A DNA stretch of 41,939 bases from Flavobacteriaceae bacterium. GTDB taxonomy: Bacteria; Bacteroidota; Bacteroidia; Flavobacteriales; Flavobacteriaceae. Location: the NCBI GenBank assembly GCA_947446635.1, contig CANFHF010000018.1, forward strand, positions 1 to 41,939, read 5' to 3'. The notes under the pieces are model-generated. The model saw only the letters and a program-made list of their open reading frames with translations, was not told where the DNA came from and did not search any database. Below, piece by piece: positions 18,901 through 25,423 of this stretch (position 1 is its first letter; every line of letters starts with the position of its first letter). The position numbers were made by a program, and so were the translations under genes.

Positions 18901-19422
18901 ATAGTCCTTATTAGATTTATTTATAATTTCAGATTTTTTAACAAATCCGAAAAGATTACTTGAATTCCATTGGTATCTATAAGTCAGTTGCAAATCGTGG
19001 TGAATCTCCTCAAAAATGATTTTATTTCCGTAAAAGTTTTTGTATAGGTTTCTAGTAAGATTATAATTCTCATTAAAACGTTCCGAGAAAGGTTCCCAAA
19101 CCAATACTTTATCATCAAAACGAACTTGAAAAATAGATTTACTCCCTGTTATATCAGCAAATTCGGTTATTTTATCATCTGTATAATAAGGAAAAAGTGC
19201 AAACTCTGCATTTTTTCTTCCTGCAGTAAGTCCACCATTGCTTGATATAAACAACCAATGATTGGAATCACTCACGATGCTCATAAAAAAGGGACGCATA
19301 GTATCGTGATTTGGAATTTTATAATATTTTTCTCCTTCTAGAGATACTATTTCCATTGTTTTAATGTCTTTTATTTCTGTACTATTACTGTTTACAGCAA
19401 ATAGGGTATTAATTTCATTCAT
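15958..19422 (-). CDS. GH149-type beta-1,3-oligoglucan phosphorylase (probable)
   Basis: A 1154-residue protein with no signal peptide or membrane segment, hence cytoplasmic. Architecture resembles clan GH-Q phosphorylases: an N-terminal beta-sandwich (about 1-300, with SNGGLTAGRKNAEFALFPYY), a helical linker, and an alpha/alpha barrel (about 400-950). In the barrel, RPEWNDANNALVGNG carries a WND (654-656) like the catalytic Asp motif of GH94. Other conserved-looking blocks are INTRSEIDG (454), YEGNWRDIFQNWEAL (468) and YWGDHQIIYLL (532). Length and the beta-1,3-glucan setting fit GH149 best. GH161 and an unclassified GH94 relative are alternatives. It would cleave beta-1,3-gluco-oligosaccharides with phosphate to give glucose-1-phosphate, saving ATP. 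Its stop is 4 bp before the GH17 lipoprotein gene. Confidence 0.7.
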   Translation of the reverse strand: MNEINTLFAVNSNSTEIKDIKTMEIVSLEGEKYYKIPNHDTMRPFFMSIVSDSNHWLFISSNGGLTAGRKNAEFALFPYYTDDKITEFADITGSKSIFQVRFDDKVLVWEPFSERFNENYNLTRNLYKNFYGNKIIFEEIHHDLQLTYRYQWNSSNLFGFVKKSEIINKSNKDYTITVLDGIQNIMPHGVSSDLQNSTSNLVDAYKRSELQTESGLGIFALSAIIVDKAEPSEALKANIAWSLGMENPTYLLSSKQLPAFRKLQKLKGETDVKGEKGAYFISSDLYLPQNTSKDWKIIANVNQNQSQVIQLCESIKYDETLRKQLLDDIELGKQNLIALNASADGLQFTADKLVDTRHFANVLFNIMRGGIFDQNYQIEKKDFSQYLAKANRAVFEKNQAFVSNLKDEFSYIQLLHLIESQKDENLVRLCTEYLPLKFSRRHGDPSRPWNKFSINTRSEIDGSKILDYEGNWRDIFQNWEALAHAYPEFIEGMIHKFLNASTFDGYNPYRVTKSGFDWETIEPDNPWSYIGYWGDHQIIYLLKFLEFIEKYQPGKLHSYFEKECFVYAAVPYTIKSYQDILQNPKDTISYNHEWDEKINKRRKLNGADGTLLRDNNDEIYHVNFIEKVLATVLSKMSNFIPEAGIWMNTQRPEWNDANNALVGNGVSMVTLYYLRRFLKFFQKLLDTTTQENIKISNEMVEFYHAIRENLLEFKPLLDAPINNQDRKRIMDALGQAASEYRYQVYNSGFWGKKRTHSMAGLKNFTQVCLDFIDHSIEANQRPDKLYQAYNLMSVENEGVVISNLSEMLEGQVAVLSSGYLNAKESLQIIDALRNSALYRPDQNSYILYPNKDLPTFLKKNNIPKSSIEKSTLLTKLFANSNNAIVNKDVKGDYHFNGNFHNANDLKAALDQLKKDEEYQFLVGKESEEILQIFEEVFNHKAFTGRSGTFFGYEGLGSIYWHMVSKLHLAVQEVIEKAYRDQEDATVISALALHHDEIGKGIGVHKTPEVYGAFPTDPYSHTPSHRGAQQPGMTGQVKEDILTRKGELGIKVNAGKLRFQPDLINKNQFLLQEEIVSFIDFENKSYSIPLEKGSLAFTICQVPIVYKLAEMNQIEVKYKNNAIETISSLTLSHEVSQKIFQRTGEVIQVTVAINI

Positions 19423-19481
19423 GATATGCCAAAAAAATCTTTACTATTTATAATCTATTGATTTTACTTATATTTTATTGA

Positions 19482-20318
19482 CTAGTGATACACTCTCACG
19501 TAATCTATAGTCATTTTTTGTGGAAAAGAAGTTGAAGTATTAGGGTTGCCTAAAAAATTCCCTCCTACTGCTAAATTTAAAATTAGATAAAACGGATGAT
19601 CAAAAGCCCATACTTTTGGTACTCCATAAACCACTTTATTATCAACATCTGATTTATTAACTCTTTGATATAAGTAGCCATCCACATAAAAGTCTATTTT
19701 ATTTTCATCCCAATCAACTGCAAAAATGTGAAAACCTGTATCAAAGCGATTATTAATCAAAGTATAAGTATCTGTAATAGGATTGGATCCAAAATAACCC
19801 GGTCCGTGAAGTGAACTTTGCACAACATTAGGCTTCTGCCCTCTTAATTCCATAATGTCAATTTCACCACATTTTGGCCAAGTATTAGTATCCGAATCAT
19901 TTCCTAGCATCCAAAATGCTGGCCATAATCCTTGTCCATAAGGCGTTTGAATTCGGGCCTCAAAGCGTCCGTATTGTTGCTCTAATATTCCTTTTGTTTT
20001 AATTCTAGCTGAAGTATAAGAAGAACCATTTTTTATTGCCGTAATTACCAAATTTCCATTTCCGTCTTGCGAAATATTTTCAGGATCGTTAGTGTAAGTT
20101 TGTAATTCATTATTTCCCCAACCATGATCCCCTGTTCCTAAATCATAAGACCATTTTTCAAAATCAGGTAAATCACCTATTGCACCATCAAACTCATCAT
20201 TCCAAACAAGTGTTGTATATTTCGAGTCTACTTTTTGTCCATCATGAGAATCGCAAGCAATAAACGAAAGAACTATGATTGAGAGTAAAGCTGTTTTTTT
20301 TAATGTTATTTTTTTCAT
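19482..20318 (-). CDS. GH16 lipoprotein, endo-beta-1,3-glucanase (laminarinase)
   Basis: A single-domain GH16 enzyme of about 278 residues. I place the start at the ATG at 20318 (MKKITLKKTALLS), because this gives a standard lipoprotein signal ending in FIAC. An in-frame ATG at 20345 would add nine residues (MVFNLKQIQ) and cannot be excluded. The catalytic motif is GEIDIMEL (nucleophile Glu, Asp, acid/base Glu at residues 152, 154 and 157 from the chosen start). Other GH16_3-like marks are NDEFDG, GWGNNELQTYT, GRFEARIQTP and YGQGLWPAFWMLG. It should cut beta-1,3-glucan endo-wise at the outer membrane. It has no T9SS tail, unlike the two other GH16 genes here. The gaps are 61-88 bp upstream and 59 bp downstream. 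Confidence 0.92.
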   Translation of the reverse strand: MKKITLKKTALLSIIVLSFIACDSHDGQKVDSKYTTLVWNDEFDGAIGDLPDFEKWSYDLGTGDHGWGNNELQTYTNDPENISQDGNGNLVITAIKNGSSYTSARIKTKGILEQQYGRFEARIQTPYGQGLWPAFWMLGNDSDTNTWPKCGEIDIMELRGQKPNVVQSSLHGPGYFGSNPITDTYTLINNRFDTGFHIFAVDWDENKIDFYVDGYLYQRVNKSDVDNKVVYGVPKVWAFDHPFYLILNLAVGGNFLGNPNTSTSFPQKMTIDYVRVYH

Positions 20319-20406
20319 TTGTATCTGTTTTAAATTGAAAACCATATATTTAATTAATTTCGGAAATAAATATTATCTAAAAAATTATGACCATTATTTT
20401 AAAAAT

Positions 20407-21819
20407 CTAATTTTTGTAGAAATATAAGTTATCCAATAGGAAACTGATATTTCCAACAAAAACAATTAGACCAACATTACTTTTTTGGTTAGCAATATTT
20501 CCAGTTAATGGAATATCAATAGGGATCCAACTTCCAGCCGCAGAATTTATTTGGTTTACATCCACTGTTTTCGAAATTTCTTTATCGTCGTTTATTGGAT
20601 TTCCGGTATTATTATCTGATTCAATTATTCCGTTTGCACCTGTATCTCTTATTTTAATTACAAAACTTTGGTTCGCGAAATTAGTTGCGAAAATGTCCAG
20701 ATGGAGCATCGTCATCTCGGTTGCATTAACAGAAGGGTTATTACATTGAATTCCTACCCAATTAAGATTTGTGTAATTTTGAAGATTATCACCACCTACA
20801 GTTATAAGTTTTGTTTGAGTTGAAGAGCCACCCCAGTATCCATTGAAAAAATCAACCTTAACATTCGCATATTTATCACTAAAAAGAGAAATTACATTTC
20901 CTGCAGACTTATCTGGCTCTGGAGCATGAATAAAAGTTCCAGAGGATTGAGTTGTGATAGATCCTTTTGCAGCCACTCCATTTATTGTAGCCGTAATAAC
21001 TGCAGAACCAGATCCAACTTGCGTAATAACACCTTCTGAATCAACTGTTGCTTCAGCTTCGTTGGAAGATGAAAAGGTGAAAAAATAAGGCGAAGTGTTC
21101 ACTACTGGATTCGTTCCGTCTGACAAACTAAAGGTTGCCGAAAGATTTGCAATCTTTGTAGTAGTATTAAGATATAAAGATTCTGTTGTATTTAAGCCAC
21201 TATTTATTACTGGCTGAATATGCGCAAGGGTTCCTAAATTTTCAAATTTTACTTCATCTAACCAAAAAGAAAAACCATTTCCACCGTTTTCATGGGCTCC
21301 AGCAGAGAAATAAAATAATCCTTTTTGAGATTTTAACTTTGAAGCGTCAGGTATTGGTATTATATATTTTCTCCAAGCCGTGCTTAAATGTGTGTTGACT
21401 AAACTAGTAGTATATTTATTTTTATCAAAATCAACCCCAAAACCTAAAACACCTACCGTAGCAGCTACGGATGATTTAGCCCAAAAGGTTAAGGCGTTAT
21501 AACTTGTAAGATCTCTTCCTACTCCAGTAAGGTATGCGCCTCCAGCATAGAGTCCTGTATCTTCATTTGGCACATCAATTCGCATAGCAGCAGATGAGTT
21601 ATTGTACGTTACCTTATTATCTACTTGGAAAGCAAATATATCCGTACTGCCAAATGCACCATAATCTAATCCTGCACTAAAAGTGTCTATAAATACATTG
21701 GGATCCTTTGAAAATTCAGCTTCTTTCAAATCTTTATCATCATTTTGACATCCCAAAACGAATAATACACTCGCCAGAGTAAATCCTTTTTTTAATTTTA
21801 TAATTAAATGTGTTTTCAT
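20407..21819 (-). CDS. Surface glycan-binding lipoprotein with two carbohydrate-binding-like modules and a Big_2 domain
   Basis: A 470-residue lipoprotein (lipobox VLGC, C24) with no catalytic motif. Residues 35-195 form a beta-sandwich resembling carbohydrate-binding modules (FWAKSS at about 112, FWLDEVKFENLG at 185). Residues 205-290 look like a bacterial Ig-like group 2 domain (SSSNEAEATVDSEGVIT). Residues 305-470 form a second sandwich beginning ISLFSDKYANV with GYWGG, and ending FLLDNLYFYK. The second sandwich shares its pattern with residues 1422-1582 of the giant GH16 protein. By position it acts like a SusE/SusF-type surface glycan-binding protein that captures beta-glucan at the cell surface, but there is no SusD here. 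Its start is 13 bp downstream of the glycosidase-barrel gene. The function is inferred from architecture and context. Confidence 0.75.
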   Translation of the reverse strand: MKTHLIIKLKKGFTLASVLFVLGCQNDDKDLKEAEFSKDPNVFIDTFSAGLDYGAFGSTDIFAFQVDNKVTYNNSSAAMRIDVPNEDTGLYAGGAYLTGVGRDLTSYNALTFWAKSSVAATVGVLGFGVDFDKNKYTTSLVNTHLSTAWRKYIIPIPDASKLKSQKGLFYFSAGAHENGGNGFSFWLDEVKFENLGTLAHIQPVINSGLNTTESLYLNTTTKIANLSATFSLSDGTNPVVNTSPYFFTFSSSNEAEATVDSEGVITQVGSGSAVITATINGVAAKGSITTQSSGTFIHAPEPDKSAGNVISLFSDKYANVKVDFFNGYWGGSSTQTKLITVGGDNLQNYTNLNWVGIQCNNPSVNATEMTMLHLDIFATNFANQSFVIKIRDTGANGIIESDNNTGNPINDDKEISKTVDVNQINSAAGSWIPIDIPLTGNIANQKSNVGLIVFVGNISFLLDNLYFYKN

Positions 21820-21832
21820 TTTTTATATTTTT

Positions 21833-24800
21833 TTAATTACCAATGTTTATTTGAATGTAGGTTCTAATTTCCCATTCTTGACCATTAGAAAATCCAATAG
21901 CCGTAGGATCTGGCACTATATTTCCGGCTACATCTACAATTTGTGTTGGATTATATCGATTAGAATATTGATCTAGCGAACGCCAAGTTCCTCTTAACCC
22001 AATTCTTGTTCCTGGAAGTATAAACCAATCTTGTTTTCCTACTCCAAAAGAAACATCCGTCATGAATTGTACTGGATAAGTTAAATTAAAATCTCTGTTG
22101 TAATCATAAGGCCCCCAATCGTTTACTTTTAAAGATGAATTTAATTTTACTTTTTTATAAATCATTCTTAGATCGGATCCAAAACGTTTTATGGTTCTGG
22201 CATCGCTTCCATTCCCTTGGGCTGGCCCTCCATAAAGACTAGCTATGAAGCCAAGATCTGGAGTTAATTTTGATACAATTCTTACATTAGTTTCCCATAA
22301 ATCTTTAGCCGGAGCAGCTCCTGGAAAAGCAAAAGCGGTTCTATTCGCTAAAAAGCCTATAGCAGCATCTTGTGAAGTAGAAAAATGGCGGAATACGAAT
22401 CCTGCACTTATGGCAAATTCCGCATCTTCTGAACGGTCATTGTCCCATTCATACATCCACGTCCCTGGTGTTGGGTCATAAGTCAATAATAATTCCCCAG
22501 AAACTTGCTTTCTATTTGCTCTTACCACAAATGGATCATCTAGAATATTTCTAGGTCTTCCAGGAGCAGGAACGTTAGTGGTTATTGGGCCTTCTATGGG
22601 TTCTTGCCATAAGAAATTTGGAGCAATTTGTAATTTACCAACGGTATAAGTAAAACCACTTAAAAAATTGTATTGATTACCGCTTCCACTATCTTTCAAT
22701 CTCCAACCTGTGAAAGTTTGTGTAAGGTCTGCACCACCACCGGCAACTAATCCTTGAGCAGCAGCCTGTGCATACCAATTGAATTTTCCTCCTATATAGG
22801 TTAGTTTTAGCTTTTCTCCCCAGTTATCTCTAGATTTAATTTGAGTTAAATAGACTTGGTCACCTCTCATGACTTGATATTCTCTGCCAATGAGCGGTTG
22901 TCCTGCCCAAATACTTCCTAAATCAATACTAAAATCACCAAATTTTCTATTTAAATGTAAGGTAAATTTTCTTGTTTTGGGTTGAGGAATAGCAACTGAA
23001 CTTTCAGCTACCCCGCTTTGTTCTAAATCTTCATGAAAAATACCTGTTAGATTAAATTTTCCAATTGTTTTAGAATATTTAAGTAAAACAGCAGGATTGG
23101 CACCCCACCAAAGCTGAGGTCCAAAGGCTAATTTAAATCCTTTAATTGCTTTCTTTCCTTCCATTTCAAATCCAAAAGGAGCACCTGAATTATAGGTGTC
23201 TATATTAGGCCCGTAATTGGCTTCCGGATACAACCCAAAGAAATCGCCTTCATACCCCCAATGATAATGGCCACTTCTATAAAAACTATTTAAATTAAAC
23301 CATTTTTCATCCCATTTATAACTTGCTTTATATAATGACACCCGATTATTGTCTTGTAAACTTACATCCCCATTGGAGCCATTGACGTCTATTGGGCGCC
23401 CTCTGTTTTCATAAAATATTTCATCAATAGGATTAAGTGCTACATTCCCTAAAATATTGAATTCTACATTTGCTGTCATGTTAGATACTGGACTTCCTTC
23501 AACCCCCAAATAATAGGATTCCATGTGATCAAAACCAAGTTGATTTGGAAATGTAGTGTTTTTTGTAGGTGCAGTACTTGGTGTTGTAATTAAACTTCCT
23601 CCAGTGTTAAAAGTGGTAAATTCAGCGGCTAATCTGGAGAATTTAACTTTTCCGCTTTTTTGACTTTCTAATGCGGCTTTATCCCCTCTAGCTTTAAGAG
23701 CAGCTTCCATGATTTGGATTTTATCAAAATAAATCCCTACATCACTTAATGTTTTTCCATAGGCATACGGATTAAACTGATGTACTTCTTTTAAAATGTA
23801 GTACGCAGATCGAGGATATAATTGGTAATTTCCATTGGCATTCGTCGGTCCTTTGGCACAAATACCAAACCATTCTTCATTCATATTATTTTCCCCTTGC
23901 ACGTAATCAAAAGGATATCCTCCATTAGACCAAGAAGCATTGGTATCGTGGATGTCTAAATTTTTGGTTTGCGCATATTTCCACCAACCATCACTAAACT
24001 GAAAAGTAAATCCACCTAAACAATTTCCAATTTTACCTAAACCTGCTGCGTTTTCATAAATTTCTTTCCAATTGCCCTTTAGAATCTTTGCTTGTCCATT
24101 TTGTTCTTCTTCGCCAGTGACAGCGTTAAAAGCATCAGAACCAAATTCAGCAAAAAATACTGGTTTACCGTATTCTTTTTTTACTCTTTCAAAGATATCT
24201 CCAAATGAAATTCCACGGTAAGCATTAACCCCTAGCGCATCTACATCTGGACATTTTTTTGCAATAATATCTAAAAATAACAAGTCTCCATTACATATCG
24301 CCACCGGATGTGAAGTATCGATAGTTTTCATAGCAACAGCGGCTTCATTGAATAAAGCATACATATATTGCGCACGTTTTGTAGACTTTCTGTCCTTAAC
24401 AGGGATGTTTTCGGTTTCAGCTCCATCCCAAAACAAACCATAGTTATTCTCATTCCCTAATAAAAACAACAGCAGTCCTTTGGTGTCTTTATAATCTGAA
24501 GCCAATTCTTTTACTTCTTTCAAAAGTAATTTTCGGGTTTTAGTATCTGCATATTCTGTCGTTGGAACCCATGCTCCATCAATTGTTAAGCCGTAACGAC
24601 CAAAAGAATGGTTTAACATCGTATAAATACCATAATTAGTATAAATGTATTCAATCCATTTTTTTGGGATACCCGCATAAACTCTTATAGTATTTACACC
24701 CATGTTTTTCAATAAAGACATTTCATCGTCTAAAGCTTGCTTAATAACGCTCTCTGGCTGATTATAAAGGCTATACGAATAATTTGTGCCAATAGGGGTG

Positions 24801-24949
24801 TAATCCCAGTTTACACCATTAATAATAAAGTCATTTCCATTGACTTTGATTTTCATTCCTGAGATGCTTTTATCTATGGATACCTTATCAGATTGAGAAA
24901 AAACAGATGCTGAATAACAGCAAAATATTAATAATAAAAAATTTTTCAT
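21833..24949 (-). CDS. Glycosidase-like TIM barrel fused to a predicted outer-membrane beta-barrel
   Basis: A 1038-residue protein and the first gene of the operon. The signal peptide is residues 1-18 (cut before QSDK). Residues 30-400 resemble a GH2/GH5-like clan A TIM barrel, opening with IKVNGNDFIINGVNWDYTP. It contains LLGNENNYG (E167, candidate acid/base) and FFAEFGSDAF (E268, candidate nucleophile), an N-E pair and a later E as in clan A retaining enzymes. Residues 470-1038 hold about 16-18 alternating amphipathic strands with aromatic girdles (KLAFGPQLWW, FNLTGIFHE, KLKLTYIGG, EFAISAGFVF, FMTDVSFGVG) and end EIRTYIQINIGN, which looks like a final outer-membrane beta-strand. The protein would thus be a surface glycosidase or transglycosidase anchored by, or feeding, a porin. 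The family is not recognised with certainty and the barrel is predicted by eye. Confidence 0.72.
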   Translation of the reverse strand: MKNFLLLIFCCYSASVFSQSDKVSIDKSISGMKIKVNGNDFIINGVNWDYTPIGTNYSYSLYNQPESVIKQALDDEMSLLKNMGVNTIRVYAGIPKKWIEYIYTNYGIYTMLNHSFGRYGLTIDGAWVPTTEYADTKTRKLLLKEVKELASDYKDTKGLLLFLLGNENNYGLFWDGAETENIPVKDRKSTKRAQYMYALFNEAAVAMKTIDTSHPVAICNGDLLFLDIIAKKCPDVDALGVNAYRGISFGDIFERVKKEYGKPVFFAEFGSDAFNAVTGEEEQNGQAKILKGNWKEIYENAAGLGKIGNCLGGFTFQFSDGWWKYAQTKNLDIHDTNASWSNGGYPFDYVQGENNMNEEWFGICAKGPTNANGNYQLYPRSAYYILKEVHQFNPYAYGKTLSDVGIYFDKIQIMEAALKARGDKAALESQKSGKVKFSRLAAEFTTFNTGGSLITTPSTAPTKNTTFPNQLGFDHMESYYLGVEGSPVSNMTANVEFNILGNVALNPIDEIFYENRGRPIDVNGSNGDVSLQDNNRVSLYKASYKWDEKWFNLNSFYRSGHYHWGYEGDFFGLYPEANYGPNIDTYNSGAPFGFEMEGKKAIKGFKLAFGPQLWWGANPAVLLKYSKTIGKFNLTGIFHEDLEQSGVAESSVAIPQPKTRKFTLHLNRKFGDFSIDLGSIWAGQPLIGREYQVMRGDQVYLTQIKSRDNWGEKLKLTYIGGKFNWYAQAAAQGLVAGGGADLTQTFTGWRLKDSGSGNQYNFLSGFTYTVGKLQIAPNFLWQEPIEGPITTNVPAPGRPRNILDDPFVVRANRKQVSGELLLTYDPTPGTWMYEWDNDRSEDAEFAISAGFVFRHFSTSQDAAIGFLANRTAFAFPGAAPAKDLWETNVRIVSKLTPDLGFIASLYGGPAQGNGSDARTIKRFGSDLRMIYKKVKLNSSLKVNDWGPYDYNRDFNLTYPVQFMTDVSFGVGKQDWFILPGTRIGLRGTWRSLDQYSNRYNPTQIVDVAGNIVPDPTAIGFSNGQEWEIRTYIQINIGN

Positions 24950-25013
24950 AATAATGTGCTTGATTTAAATGTTTAATAAAATAATTGGGTAGAAGGTTTT
25001 CATATAGCACTCT

Positions 25014-25100
25014 TTAGGCTTGGGCAAAATCATGTTCTTGCGCACAAAGTGAATCTCCATTAGCTGAAAAAGAAAAAATAAATAATTCTGTAAATTTCAT
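25014..25100 (-). CDS. Short open frame (28 residues) in the operon leader
   Basis: An ATG at 25100-25098 opens 28 codons, read as MKFTELFIFSFSANGDSLC... and ending in a TAA at 25016-25014, 64 bp before the start of the first operon gene. I do not recognise it. It could be a leader peptide in the operon's 5' untranslated region, the remnant of a lost gene, or chance. In an AT-rich leader a 28-codon frame is not rare, so support is weak. Confidence 0.2.
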   Translation of the reverse strand: MKFTELFIFSFSANGDSLCAQEHDFAQA

Positions 25101-25179
25101 TATTCTAAATATTTAGTTAGTTAATTAATAATATAGCGCAATAATATAGATTTATTGTCATATTTTCAGCTTAATTATT

Positions 25180-25224
25180 CATACAAAAACACATCATACA
25201 ACAACGTATAACCATACAAAAACA
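25180..25224. repeat. CATACA direct-repeat array, candidate operator
   Basis: The 12-mer CATACAAAAACA occurs twice, at 25180-25191 and 25213-25224, with starts 33 bp apart (about three helical turns). A third core, CATACAACAAC, begins at 25195 between them. The array sits about 230-275 bp upstream of the operon's first start codon and 100-145 bp upstream of the regulator's -7 element. This position suits binding by a dimeric activator such as the adjacent LuxR-type regulator. The repeats are seen directly; the operator role is inferred. Confidence 0.45.
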
Positions 25225-25323
25225 TAACAAAAAAAATTAAGCTACTGATTTACAGACTTTTGAAAATAAATCTAAAAAAAAATTAAAATAAACTAACCCT
25301 ACATTAATAAAAATAGACGAAAT

Positions 25324-25331
25324 TAGCTTTG
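25324..25331 (+). promoter_or_regulatory. -7 element of the regulator promoter
   Basis: TAGCTTTG is a perfect match to the Bacteroidota -7 consensus TAnnTTTG. It lies 50 bp before the first possible ATG (25382) and 92 bp before the preferred one (25424). The expected -33 TTTG about 20 bp upstream is degenerate (ATTA around 25302). Confidence 0.45.
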
Positions 25332-25423
25332 TTAAATTCTTTTTAAGAACATTCTGCTAGTTATAAATCCTTAATTTTTGAATGAAAACCATTATTAAAC
25401 AAAGAATAATTTATAGATTAAAT

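Larger units (their letters stand above)
24950..25381. promoter_or_regulatory. Divergent intergenic region between the glucan operon and its regulator
   Basis: These 432 bp separate the first operon gene (-) from the regulator (+). They are strongly AT-rich and must hold both promoters. Visible items: a 28-codon open frame on the - strand (25014-25100), a CATACA direct-repeat array (25180-25224), A-rich tracts (25228-25290) and a perfect -7 element for the regulator (25324-25331). I found no perfect TAnnTTTG on the - strand for the operon, so its promoter is either degenerate or depends on an activator. Confidence 0.6.

Noticed and set aside
171..24949. Search for a SusC-like TonB-dependent receptor or SusD in the operon
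   Set aside because: No plug domain, TonB box or SusD-like lipoprotein was found in any of the eleven genes; the only barrel is the one fused to the glycosidase.
25180..25224. CRISPR array
   Set aside because: The repeats are 12 bp with irregular 3-21 bp spacing and there are no cas genes, so this is an operator-like array at most.
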